A DNA stretch of 64,000 nucleotides, taken from assembly GCA_900765115.1 (NCBI GenBank), contig CAAFQK010000109.1, positions 1 to 64,000 of the forward strand, given 5' to 3'. Both the position numbers and the translations under genes were made by a program. The notes beneath the pieces are model-generated. The model was not told the DNA's origin, searched no databases, and saw only the letters and a program-made list of their open reading frames with translations. This document shows, piece after piece, positions 1 to 8,909 of the stretch; the stretch's first letter is position 1, and each line of letters begins with the position of its first letter. The stretch comes from an uncultured Collinsella sp. Lineage in GTDB: Bacteria > Actinomycetota > Coriobacteriia > Coriobacteriales > Coriobacteriaceae.

Positions 1-235
1 AAAAAACAACAACTCCCACCCGACGGAGTACCCCAAAGCCACCAGTGGGCGCGACCCGCCTCACGCTCCCACCGGGCGGGCCCTGCCGTTGTGCTATGTA
101 CGTGAGATTCATACAGTGGTCTACTGCCCCTGTGCCCTGTACATGCCCTCGGTTGCCTCATGGGTGCCGCCCTGACGGCGGCCGGCGCCACGCTCATGGC
201 GCGCCGCCCGGACGGGTCCGCCCCCGAGAAGCCGC

Positions 236-373
236 ATGAAGGCGAAGAGGAAGGCGAGCAGAATGGCCTTCCTGCTGCACCTGATTGGAATGGGCATGGG
301 GCTGTGCACGCTCGTCGTCTACGCTTGCATCAAGGTTGGGGCTGAAAGCGAAGCGGCTGACTATGCGGGCTGA
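236..373 (+). CDS. Small putative single-pass membrane protein (45 aa)
   Basis: The reading frame encodes 45 residues with a basic start (MKAKRKASRM), one hydrophobic segment at about residues 11-32 and an acidic tail, the layout of a small membrane protein with a cytoplasmic N-terminus. Its ATG overlaps the TGA of an upstream frame as ATGA, which could mean translational coupling to a gene that enters from before the window. I see no strong ribosome binding site. No function is recognised. It could equally be a chance ORF, and the DNA around it (1-235) shows nothing else I can support. Confidence 0.3.
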   Translation: MKAKRKASRMAFLLHLIGMGMGLCTLVVYACIKVGAESEAADYAG

Positions 374-405
374 TCAGTGAGCGTCAAACTGTTCGGAACC
401 GAATG

Positions 406-441
406 GAAAAAGAGAGGCCCTTTGCAAAAAGGACCTCTCTG
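406..441 (-). terminator. Rho-independent terminator after the AIPR gene
   Basis: On the minus strand a stem of about 11 bp with one mismatch (AGAGGTCCTTT paired with AAAGGGCCTCT) is followed by CTCTTTTT. It lies 35 bp beyond the stop of the AIPR gene and points the same way. Confidence 0.75.
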
Positions 442-475
442 CTGAAAGCATTCTAGAGAGCAGCCTTGGATTACC

Positions 476-2176
476 TTAAGGTAACTGTAGCGAAATCTTT
501 TCCTTGACTTTGGTTGCCATGGCGTAGGACTTAGCGGTTTTGGATGTTCCGCCAAGGGCCAGATAAACATCCAAAACCATGTCCGCAACTTCTTGAATAA
601 TTTCATCTGACAGCTTGTCAAGGTCGAGTTTCTCTATGTCACCGAACGTCAGGTTATCTTTTTTGGACAAGATGGAAGCAACGCCCATTATCACGTAAAA
701 TCGTATGTCGCTTATTTGGGACCCTTCTAAGTCTCTCTTAATTTGCGGAAACCTCAAGCAAACCTGTTTTCCAAGGCTAGCGGCTCTGTAGTAAGCCTCA
801 AGGTTGCCATCCTGCCCAAATATTTTCTTATACTGAGCCTCGTCAGACAAAAGCGTCGACGGTCTTGCTCTTGCCTGATCCGGTCTGCCGAGAAGTATCG
901 ACATCATGCATTGCGCAAGAAAGGAGAGGGTTACGATCTCCTCCCTCTTCCTCCCCTGGTTTTTGTAATAGTTCTTCCGCCTTTCGTAATACAACCCATT
1001 TCTTTTCATGTAGAGTTCGATTTGAATATGGATTTGGTCAGTAGCGCGAAGCGATGTCTTTTTCACCTGAGTTTGGTTGTTCGTCGCCAGTATCACTCTG
1101 TTTCTGGTCTCATCGCTTCCGGGCACAAGGATTTTTACCATCACATTTCTGGAATCTTCGGCGTCTTCCGTACGAGACTCCATAAATTTGTATATTTCAT
1201 ATGACGTTTGAAGTCCATTAACGATGCGAGGCTCTTCCATTTTCACTTCTGCTCCTGCTATTTGATAGGCTTCAGAAGCCAGTATCGTTACTCCGTTGTT
1301 GAGCCACCAGAAATCGTCTTCGCTAGGATGCTCCAACGTTTCCCTGATTCCTTTGTTGACTGAAACATTTCCCTCGTAATCTCTGACGTACGCCTCGAAA
1401 AGATAGCTACGGAGCTGCCCCTGGTCGTCAGTGAGGAAGCGGTAGTAATCCGACAAAGACACCAGGCCAAAGACGTCCGTTCTCTGAGGAACCGACGCAT
1501 AGGACCCCGAAAAACGCATAACAAGCCCGCTCTCTGCGGGAGGCGACCAGATGCGCATCAATTCGTCTGCTCCAACTAAAACGCACGAAGAGCTAAATCG
1601 GCTTACGCCGACGATTTCGTCAATGGCGGCCGGAAGCTGCTCTTTCTGAATCTTAACGCCGTCCGATGGTGAATCCGCATTCGCGATGTACACGAACTTC
1701 ATTCGGATTTCGTTTCCGGCCATCGCTGCTGCTTGAATCGCTTCTCTTATTCTTCTAAAAGTATCGATAACACGTTCGGAATATTTATCATTGAATTCAT
1801 TTAAATTTATACCGAATGTTAGAAGGTCATTACAGGTGTCCTTCCACTTCAAGAACACGTCTTCTTTGAATGATTTTGAAACCTTGGTCTGAAGAATAAC
1901 TATTTCAACCCTTGATCCACGATTGATGTAGTCTTTAATCTGGACGTCCTCACTCAAGAAATTATTGTTGGCAAAGATGTAGATCGCATCGCAGCCCCCG
2001 TCTCGCGACCCTCCAATGAGCCCTTCCGCTATCTCATCGTCGTCAAGGTCGTATGGAGCCATGTATCGAGAAGAGGCCAACAGTTCAAAGTAGTCCCCTT
2101 TAGAACTATACTCAGCCTGCTTAGAGAATTCGTTCGAAATGAATCCGTCTATCAGAATCTGGCTGTTAGTTGGCAT
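476..2176 (-). CDS. AIPR family protein (abortive infection phage resistance)
   Basis: This 566-residue protein matches the AIPR family (PF10592 type), whose members occur in phage-defence and abortive-infection loci. Visible family features are the central FWWLNNGVTILA block, RIVNGLQTS shortly after it, and NNQTQVKKTSLRA. These form the conserved core seen in AIPR proteins. I chose the ATG at 2176 because GGAGG lies just upstream of it, rather than the GTG or ATG-like codons further out. The gene stands alone: no restriction or modification subunit adjoins it, and next to it is a field of broken transposases, which fits horizontal acquisition. The biochemical activity of AIPR proteins is not settled, so a defence role is inferred from family membership. 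Confidence 0.85.
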   Translation of the reverse strand: MPTNSQILIDGFISNEFSKQAEYSSKGDYFELLASSRYMAPYDLDDDEIAEGLIGGSRDGGCDAIYIFANNNFLSEDVQIKDYINRGSRVEIVILQTKVSKSFKEDVFLKWKDTCNDLLTFGINLNEFNDKYSERVIDTFRRIREAIQAAAMAGNEIRMKFVYIANADSPSDGVKIQKEQLPAAIDEIVGVSRFSSSCVLVGADELMRIWSPPAESGLVMRFSGSYASVPQRTDVFGLVSLSDYYRFLTDDQGQLRSYLFEAYVRDYEGNVSVNKGIRETLEHPSEDDFWWLNNGVTILASEAYQIAGAEVKMEEPRIVNGLQTSYEIYKFMESRTEDAEDSRNVMVKILVPGSDETRNRVILATNNQTQVKKTSLRATDQIHIQIELYMKRNGLYYERRKNYYKNQGRKREEIVTLSFLAQCMMSILLGRPDQARARPSTLLSDEAQYKKIFGQDGNLEAYYRAASLGKQVCLRFPQIKRDLEGSQISDIRFYVIMGVASILSKKDNLTFGDIEKLDLDKLSDEIIQEVADMVLDVYLALGGTSKTAKSYAMATKVKEKISLQLP

Positions 2177-2319
2177 TCTTCCTCCATCCAAAGATGAATA
2201 AACTAATGAAATGATATGACTTTTATGATTTTAGTGTAAACACCAAAACAGCCGCGTCTTAACACCCTGATAAGCTTTGGGCAAAATTATCGCAACGCCT
2301 TATTCAACAGGAGGTTGCG

Positions 2320-2737
2320 ATGACGCGGGCAAACATAGAACACAGGAACATGTGGGCAGATCACATCGAACGCTGCCTCTCGTCCAGTATGTGTGTGGGA
2401 CTGGTGTAGGCTCAACCACGTAAGCAGGCCCTGCCTTTACAGGTGGCTGGCCAAGTTCAGGGATGAGGGGCCCGGGCGCTTCCCATGCAGGAATGCCGCC
2501 ACGATGGATTGGCTCGAGATCGCCAGTTACGGCCTGGCGGATGCAAAGGGCATCGTGCCAGTGGTGAGCAGCGCTTCGGATAGCGCGGTAGCCTCGGCTG
2601 CCAAGTGCGGCGATGTCGTTGTGAACTCGTTCACCACCCCCGACCGTGTGCTCATGTCACGACATTCCACCGACATGCGTGCCAGCATTCAGCGCCTTGC
2701 TGTCTGTGGTAGCGGAAAACTGAACACTTCGGCTTGA
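2320..2737 (+). pseudogene. Broken IS66-like accessory transposase genes
   Basis: A good ribosome site (AGGAGG) and ATG at 2320 open a frame (MTRANIEHRNMWADHIERC) that stops after 29 codons. The message continues one frame over as WDWCRLNHVSRPCLYRWLAKF, a helix-turn-helix typical of the first IS66 accessory protein. The shift lies in a TGTGTG run near 2390. Near 2650-2720 the peptide RHSTDMRASIQRLAV resembles the start of the second IS66 accessory protein (GATDMRK...DGLA). Both are fragments. The family name is from recall of the motif only. Confidence 0.5.
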
Positions 2738-2837
2738 CCATTTAGGGCACAAAGGCAGGCACGCCAACCATCACAATCGACTACCTTGGTTGCTGCCTAG
2801 AAATATCAACCAGGGAGGTCGGAAAGGTGTGATCAGC

Positions 2838-3110
2838 ATGTCCACGGTTCATTCTATACGGCAGATGAGGAAGCGGGTCGACTCGATATCCGAGAATGCC
2901 TGAAAAACGGGCGTGTCGCGTAACACGGTGTACACCAAGCTGAAGAGCCCGACCTCACGCCACCCATCCTGGTGCGCAGGCGGGGCGAAAGGTTGCTCAA
3001 CGCCTACCGGGGTGTGTTTTGCGCACGGCTAGACGAGGGCTCGAGGCAGTGGCGCAAGCATCGCCACACCGCGCGCAGGATATGGCTCGCCTCTGCCCTC
3101 GAGGTGGACC
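2838..3110 (+). pseudogene. Degenerate IS21-like transposase (istA) N-terminal fragment
   Basis: Read across two frames, the segment gives IRQMRKRVDSISENA, an in-frame stop, then KTGVSRNTVYTKLK, a helix-turn-helix typical of IstA. About 60 codons further, in another frame, comes KHRHTARRIW, matching the KQRHTARRI block of the same family. The gene carries a stop codon and frameshifts and lacks its catalytic domain. Confidence 0.45.
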
Positions 3111-3417
3111 GCATGAGCGCGAGCCAAGTGTCGAGGATCTGCGAGTTGTCCGACGCGATCGTTGAGGACATGCAGACCAGGGGCCTCTCTGATACGGCCT
3201 TTCCCTACGTCTGGCACGATGCGATCCGCATTAAATGCAGAGATCCGGGCCACGCCTCCTCGTGCGCGATCGTCACCGCCATCGGCGCCTGCTTAGATGG
3301 CGGTGACGATCGCTCGGGCTCGATGCCGTTGACACGGAGTCCTATGCCGGATGGTTGACGTTTCTGCGCTCGTTGCGCGAGCGGGGTGTTGAAGGAGTCG
3401 TCTGCGTAACCTCCATA
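3110..3417 (+). pseudogene. IS256-like transposase internal fragment
   Basis: The peptide SASQVSRICELSDAIVEDMQ followed by YVWHDAIRIKCRD and SSCAIVTAIGACLDG matches the Mutator/IS256 transposase around its first catalytic Asp (Y-WLDA-Y-KVR). A frameshift then leads to YAGWLTFLRSLRERGVEGVV, the next conserved IS256 block. The ends are missing and at least one frameshift is visible, so it is inactive. Confidence 0.6.
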
Positions 3418-3805
3418 TCACTCCTTCTCGCACACAGCGCAGATTACCAGGGTGCGCTCATCAACCCAGCTGGAGAGCACCTTGCGGCTCGGGTATCCCA
3501 TGGCCCCTATCGTGCGCGCCAGACTTTTCCCGTGCCCCGAGTAGTGATCGACCGCATTCCGCTTTTCCTCATCGGAATACCTCGGCCTGCGATGCTCCCC
3601 TTCCAGGAACTCATCGCCGCCGAGCTGGTATTCCTTCCGCCGGTTGTGGGGTGTGACACGGCTGGGTTAGCCGAGCTCTGCTATGGTGTCGGCCGTGCTG
3701 CATCCGAAACCGGCGAACGTCTCGATGGCTTTCGCCTTTTGTTCTGCGCTGTAAATCCGTATGATCCTGCCGGTCCTCTTTTGGTCCAGGATTTCCTCCG
3801 CAGTT
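3418..3805 (-). pseudogene. IS3-family OrfA remnant (two helix-turn-helix units)
   Basis: On the minus strand the frame reads IYSAEQKAKAIETFAGFGC then STADTIAELG, hits a TAA (3667-3669), and continues in the same frame with RRPRYSDEEKRNAVDHYSGH, GKSLARTIGAMGYPS and SSWVDE. This is the double helix-turn-helix layout of IS3/IS150-type OrfA. OrfB with the DDE domain is absent. It is convergent with the IS256 fragment and is a third or fourth transposon scar in the same 1.5 kb. Confidence 0.6.
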
Positions 3806-3937
3806 CCAAGGGGCTAGATGGATAAATCAGGCAGGGCCATTACAGCGCTACGTGTTGAAAACTAGGCCAGCGAAGAGAACTTTGTGAAACGTTTTGTGAA
3901 GCGCGGCAGGACGAAGCTACCCCTCGGCAGAGGCGTC

Positions 3938-6154
3938 TCAACCGCCGGCGGGAACGTCGACACAGCTTTCAAGGTAGCTCTTCATGATGTCTTCCAATGT
4001 GGGCACGCGCCCTTCGGCCAATATGCCCAAGGCATCCAGCACATCGAATACGGCGGTTGCGTCATCGGCCCCGAGAAGGTCTTTGTTGCACTGGTTCAAC
4101 CTCGCATCGAGCACAGTATGCCCGCGCCGCGCGGCCACCCTTGCAAGGGCATCGCCATCGGCAATCAGTGGGTGCCTTTGGATTTCGAAAACCAGCCCAT
4201 ACTCTTCGCCGGGCTTTCTGGAATCGAGATCAAACGCGAGTCCGATCTCTTGGACAACGAGCCATGTTTCGGCATATAGCTTCCCCGCCTCATCCAAGAA
4301 TAGCCTCGTCATAGCGGGCACGAAATCCCCATACCCAAGAAATTTCCCGCAAAGAAGCGTTTTCGACAGGGAAGAGACCTTCGGATAGCGAGACAGCCAC
4401 GCCCTGCCCTCTCGAGTTTTAAGCAAGGGGCAAACCTCTTCGGGATTTCCAAGCATTTCCGTAAGTATGTAGAACCTGGCACAGAAGGCGGCGGCGGTCC
4501 TGTTAATCCGAATGCCGGGCGCGTAGTGGCCCATCGGAGTCTCGAAGCCGGCGGCCCTTTCATATGCGACCCTGCACTCCGCACGCATACCAAGCAAGGC
4601 GTAGCACAGGCTCATCTCGAAATAGGGATATCCGAGGGACGGTTGCTTATTGAGCGCGGCGAGGCGCTCTTCGGCAATCGAGAGCTGCAATTTCGCCACC
4701 TCGGGTTTGTCGTACAGTGTCAGCCGGGCAAGCTGCCATCGACACTCGAGCGCCGCCATAACCTGCAGGCTTCTCTCAAGAAGGCCTATAGCCTCATCAG
4801 TGTACGACACGGCGCGCTCAACGCTCTCTCCAACCATTAAGGCTAGGGCAGTGCGTTCTCGCAGCACTTGGGAGCGCCGCAGAATCGCCTCGGGAGGAAG
4901 GCCATCCTCCATCACATCCAAGTCATGCTCCGCGTCCCCATCCTTGAAATACCGCATTACGCACTCAGCCAAAGTATTTGGGAAGCGGTCATTCACCGCC
5001 AAGCCCGAAAGCATCGCACTCAGGTTCTTATGGGCATAGTAGCGTGCATCGGGGTCGCTTACGCACAAAAACCGATCGCATCGAGCGAAGAAATTGAGCA
5101 CGGGTGCGGGATCGAGCCCGTCGGACCACGCGATTCTGCCCAGGCTCGCCATAGCGACGACGCGCTGTTGCTCGGAAAGGGAGGCATTGCTGAAGGTGTT
5201 TTTGACCTCGACCAAATACAGCTTGTTCCTGTCCTCGATACTTGTCCCTATCTGCCTCATGAAAAGAAGCCGCAGATTGAAGAGCTGCCCAAAATCGTTG
5301 GGGCCAATCGGAGCAAGCGCCTTTTCGCATTCCTCAATCAACCCCCACCCTTCTTTAACGCCGCCATCAGGCAAGCCGATTTTCGTTTTATTCAATGCTG
5401 CGTTCTCAAACAGCAGCAAGAGGAACGACTTATTCCGAACGCCCAGACGCTTAGCTTCGCGATACGTCTTCTTGAACTCGTCGTCGGCGACTTTTAACTG
5501 ACCGTTCACGACATAGCTAATCGCGCGGTTGTGCCAAAGCTGGACCGTGATGAAAGGGTCTGTCTTGTCGGTTTTCTCGGCCAAGGCGCTTTCGAGCTCC
5601 GCTTGCGACCCAGCACGATCGCAAGCGGCGTCCGCGATAATATGGAGGGCGAAATGCCTGAAAGCCGGCTCTAAGTTTTCGTTCTCAAGCATCCTTTTCG
5701 CAACGCCGTTGTTTCCCAAGTAGATGTTGCAGAAAATCCTATCCTTGTCGAGGCAGGTGAGCTGCATTCTGGACAGTCGATCACGGTCAACCGAGTTCAT
5801 CAGCCTGAAGGCAGCTACATAGTCGCATTCGGGAAGAGAGGGATCCGCCTTGTCCACTATGTCATCGAGCTGCTGCGCACACCAAAAATAGTTGACGAGA
5901 AGAGCGAACAGACTCAACGCGAGAAAGGGCGATGCCACACCCGCCAACCATAAAAGGCTAAGCTTTACCGATGCAAACAATGCATCGGACGCCAGTGCTG
6001 CAACATAGATACCGGCCTTGTAAAACCGCGCCAAAGCCTGCTTACGCAACCACAGCAAAAACAGCCCGACGACAATCGAAAACGCCAGGATAGAATGGGC
6101 CGGGTCAGGCCCCGTGACGATATCAATCGCAGCAAGGATATCTTGGAACGCCAT
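3938..6154 (-). CDS. Unrecognised membrane-anchored helical-repeat protein (738 aa)
   Basis: The N-terminal 100 residues hold two or three hydrophobic segments (around residues 20-36, 45-75 and 75-92) separated by a basic linker (WLRKQALARFYK). The remaining 640 residues are almost wholly predicted-helical, rich in Leu, Ala and charged residues, and broken into repeats of about 35-45 residues that look like TPR or a related alpha-solenoid. I see no catalytic motif. The start is supported by GGAGG just before the ATG. Its neighbours are transposon remnants on one side and capsule scars on the other, so it sits in accessory DNA. I do not recognise a family. A sensor or scaffold role on the inner face of the membrane is a guess. 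Confidence 0.7.
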   Translation of the reverse strand: MAFQDILAAIDIVTGPDPAHSILAFSIVVGLFLLWLRKQALARFYKAGIYVAALASDALFASVKLSLLWLAGVASPFLALSLFALLVNYFWCAQQLDDIVDKADPSLPECDYVAAFRLMNSVDRDRLSRMQLTCLDKDRIFCNIYLGNNGVAKRMLENENLEPAFRHFALHIIADAACDRAGSQAELESALAEKTDKTDPFITVQLWHNRAISYVVNGQLKVADDEFKKTYREAKRLGVRNKSFLLLLFENAALNKTKIGLPDGGVKEGWGLIEECEKALAPIGPNDFGQLFNLRLLFMRQIGTSIEDRNKLYLVEVKNTFSNASLSEQQRVVAMASLGRIAWSDGLDPAPVLNFFARCDRFLCVSDPDARYYAHKNLSAMLSGLAVNDRFPNTLAECVMRYFKDGDAEHDLDVMEDGLPPEAILRRSQVLRERTALALMVGESVERAVSYTDEAIGLLERSLQVMAALECRWQLARLTLYDKPEVAKLQLSIAEERLAALNKQPSLGYPYFEMSLCYALLGMRAECRVAYERAAGFETPMGHYAPGIRINRTAAAFCARFYILTEMLGNPEEVCPLLKTREGRAWLSRYPKVSSLSKTLLCGKFLGYGDFVPAMTRLFLDEAGKLYAETWLVVQEIGLAFDLDSRKPGEEYGLVFEIQRHPLIADGDALARVAARRGHTVLDARLNQCNKDLLGADDATAVFDVLDALGILAEGRVPTLEDIMKSYLESCVDVPAGG

Positions 6155-6278
6155 AATCCTCCGCTAGACTCGAGTCCAATACTCGTTTGCTATTGTAGCT
6201 TGCATTCTGCATTGATCTTCCTTCATGTAGTTTCAAATCGAACACATGTTTTGTTTTTAGGAACAGAGTTACATCAAA

Positions 6279-6312
6279 GGAGGCCGTATCAGCCAACGCT
6301 GATACGGCCTCC
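6279..6312 (-). terminator. Perfect 15-bp stem, terminator-like
   Basis: GGAGGCCGTATCAGC and its exact complement are separated by four bases. T-rich sequence follows on either side, weakly, so it could end transcription from both directions. It separates the helical-repeat gene from the ugd fragment. Confidence 0.6.
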
Positions 6313-6363
6313 CTCTAGATTCGATTTTTGTATATCACCAGATCCTGGGAGTACACCTCTCCC

Positions 6364-6663
6364 CTAGTCCCTCTTAAACAGATCCCTCGTGTACACCTTG
6401 TCCGCAACGTCCGCGAGCTCGTCGCTCCAGCGGTTGGCCACGATCACGTCGCAGCCGGCCTTGAAGGCCTCCAGGTCGTGGGTCACCTCGGAGCCGAAGA
6501 ACTCCGGCGCGTCCAGCGTGGGCTCGTAGACCACCACGGGCACGCCCTTGGCCTTCACGCGTTTCATGACGCCCTGGATGGAGCTAGCGCGGAAGTTGTC
6601 GGAGTTGGACTTCGTCGTCAGGCGGTTGACGTCCGCGACTGGCTTCGGCTTGCCGGCATGCTT
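6364..6663 (-). pseudogene. ugd: C-terminal fragment of UDP-glucose 6-dehydrogenase (copy 1)
   Basis: The frame reads VNRLTTKSNSDNFRASSIQG, then VKAKGVPVVVYEPTL and ends VYTRDLFKRD, the C-terminal UDP-binding domain of UDP-glucose dehydrogenase. Only about 100 of the usual 390-plus residues are present; the NAD-binding and catalytic parts are gone. The sequence upstream is unrelated AT-rich DNA. A second, more damaged copy of the same tail lies at 8910-9140 in the same orientation, so the two bracket an inserted segment. Confidence 0.8.
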
Positions 6664-6719
6664 GAGATTATTAGAGTTAAATATAGCCTTGCTCTCAACT
6701 AGCTATTCGAGTTGTGCGG

Positions 6720-7595
6720 CTATACCGATGGATGCGATTCTTGGTAAAGCGCAACAACTTCAAGTTGATAAACAGGCTTGCCACTAATCTCCATTATCGC
6801 CACTGAATCACATTTAAGTGGTCCAGAATTTAAGGCTGCCACTGACTTTATAAGCGCCTCTTTGCTGGCGGTGTCCATAATTTTGGTAAATACAGTATTT
6901 TTCATTAATTGGGTTCCGTCTGGAAACACTCGTTTGATTTGTGCCAAACAGGTCAGATCAATATCTATAATATCCTGCCGAATAGCTTGATATAGATTTT
7001 GGTCGGTTATCGTACCAATTACGGCATAAGCTTCGTTTTCCGAAACTATCTCTTCTGCGGAAAATAACTCTTTGGTGACAGCTCCGATTTTTTTCAATGA
7101 AGCTGAATTAGCATTGTTTGATCCCTTGAGCTTAGTCCCGCCTACCTCTTGCATTTTTTGGCTGAGCTCAGTTATTTCAATCGCTTCATCAACGAGACCT
7201 TTAATGGAATTGATCTTAAGATTGACCGGAATGCAGACAAAGTCTCCAGGTTGAGACATCAAAATCTCTTTTAAGAACTTATGTTGGGACAGCTGCTCGA
7301 CCACCATGCTCAACATTGAAGTTGTGGTCTGGACCAACTTTGATTCCTTAGAACTCGAATTTCCAGAATTCTTATTAAGCTCCGCTTCGGCTGTTATCCC
7401 AAGTTTAAAAATCTTAAAACCAACTCCAGCGCCCCCTCTTTTTGAGGAAGATTTTCCTGAAGACGATTCTTCTTTAATCTCTTCGTATTCAGAAAAGCCC
7501 CTATTTAGAATTGCGTAAATATCCAACAGTCTATTTTGGTTTACATAGTATGGGAAAAATACCGAATCAGTTACAGGTAAAGGTTTCTCGTCCAT
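6720..7595 (-). CDS. Unrecognised AT-rich gene (291 aa)
   Basis: The product is soluble, with no signal peptide or membrane segment. It begins with a conserved-looking stretch (FFPYYVNQNRLLDIYAILN), then a Ser/Gly/Lys-rich linker (about residues 40-60), a helical middle, and a beta-rich C-terminal half. The opening resembles proteins I recall only as a domain of unknown function (possibly DUF6414), so I give no function. The gene is clearly AT-richer than its neighbours and lies between two ugd tails, which indicates insertion from outside. In such a place it could be a defence or cell-surface modification gene, but nothing in the sequence decides this. Confidence 0.7.
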   Translation of the reverse strand: MDEKPLPVTDSVFFPYYVNQNRLLDIYAILNRGFSEYEEIKEESSSGKSSSKRGGAGVGFKIFKLGITAEAELNKNSGNSSSKESKLVQTTTSMLSMVVEQLSQHKFLKEILMSQPGDFVCIPVNLKINSIKGLVDEAIEITELSQKMQEVGGTKLKGSNNANSASLKKIGAVTKELFSAEEIVSENEAYAVIGTITDQNLYQAIRQDIIDIDLTCLAQIKRVFPDGTQLMKNTVFTKIMDTASKEALIKSVAALNSGPLKCDSVAIMEISGKPVYQLEVVALYQESHPSV

Positions 7596-7623
7596 ATTCC
7601 AAATCCCTTCCGGACGATAATCA

Positions 7624-7665
7624 AATTGACCTCTTGTAGAACAGAAAGACTACAAGAGGTCAATT
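7624..7665. terminator. Perfect 16-bp inverted repeat, bidirectional terminator-like
   Basis: AATTGACCTCTTGTAG and its exact complement flank a 10-base loop, with A/T-rich flanks on both sides. It lies just upstream of the AT-rich gene and just downstream of the epimerase pseudogene, so on the minus strand it probably ends transcripts of the latter. It may have arrived with the AT-rich gene. Confidence 0.55.
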
Positions 7666-7741
7666 AAACAATTATATATAGCTTGTTAACACTGGAAGAA
7701 AACCAGGCAGGTTACATATGCCGCACCAAATGTCGGCTGTT

Positions 7742-8896
7742 CTATAAGCTTTTCCTCCACACCACCTTGTCCACAACGCCGGTGTAGCTCTGGATGATCT
7801 TGACCACCTTGGTGGACACGGTCTCGTCGGCGTAGTCGGGAACGGGCGCCTCGGGGAGCGACTCCTCCGCGTCGAGCTCGACGGCCGTATGGACAGCTTG
7901 CAGAAGGCCCCTCTCGGAGATGCCTGCAAGCGTGAAGCACGCCTTGTCCAGCGCCTCCGGGCGCTCGGTGGAGGTACGGATGCACACCGCCGGGAACGGG
8001 CGCCCAATGCTTGCAAAGAAGCTGGACTCCTCGGGCAGGGTGCCGGAGTCGGAAACCACGGCGAAGGCGTTCATCTGCAGGCAGTTGTAGTCGTGGAATC
8101 CCATGGGCTCGTGCATGCGCACGCGCAGGTCCAGCTTGAAGCCGGTGGCCTCCAGGCGCTTGAGGGAGCGCGGGTGGCAGGAGTACAGGATCGGCATGTC
8201 GTATTTCTCCGCGAGCGCGTTGATCGCCGTGAACAGGCTCGTGAAGTTCGCCTCGGTGTCGATGTTCTCCTCGCGGTGGGCCGAAAGCAGCATGTAGCGC
8301 TTGGGCTCCAGACCGAGCTCGGAGAGGACATCCGAAGCCTCGATCTTGTCCAGGTTGGCACGAAGGACCTCTGCCATGGGCGAGCCCGTGACAGAGGTGC
8401 GCTCCGGGGCACAGCCGGTGTCCCTGAGGTAGCGGCGCGCGTGCTCGGAGTATGCCAGGTTGACGTCGGAGATCACGTCGACGATGCGGCGGTTAGTCTC
8501 CTCGGGCAGGCACTCGTCCTTGCAGCGGTTGCCCGCCTCCATGTGGAAGATGGGGATGTGGAGCCTCTTGGCCGCGATGGCGGAAAGGCAGCTGTCGGCG
8601 TCGCCCAGGATGAGAAGCGCGTCGGGCTTCACCTCAACCATGAGCTTATAGCTCGCGGCGATGATGTTGCCCACGGTCTCGCCCAAGTCGGCGCCCACGG
8701 CGTCCAGCGACAAGTCGCGGAAGAAGATGCCGTTGAGCGTGTAGTCGTAGTTCTACCCGGTGTGCGCCAGCAGGCAGTCGAAGTGGCGGCGGCACTTCTT
8801 GATGACCTCGGACAGGCGGATGACCTCGGGGCGGGTGCCCACGACGATCAGCAGCTTCAGGCGGCCATCATTTTTGAAATGAATATTCTTTTCAAT
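7742..8896 (-). pseudogene. UDP-HexNAc 2-epimerase of Cap5G/FnlC (WbjD) type, nonsense mutant
   Basis: The frame contains LLILGDADSC, HMEAGNRCKDECLPEETNRR and SAHREENIDTE, diagnostic of non-hydrolysing UDP-HexNAc 2-epimerases. The EAGNRC/PEETNRR variant is typical of the UDP-L-FucNAc branch (Cap5G/FnlC). Upstream of residue 1 of the open part, the same frame continues through LLIVVGTRPEVIRLSEVIKK and HTG, then a TAG at 8753-8755 where the family has Gln. No proper start codon lies in frame near 8890. The rest is intact, so the damage is recent. It probably belonged to an earlier capsule pathway, since an intact WecB-type epimerase occurs at 23353-24462. Confidence 0.8.
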
Positions 8897-8909
8897 TATC
8901 TCCTTTCAG

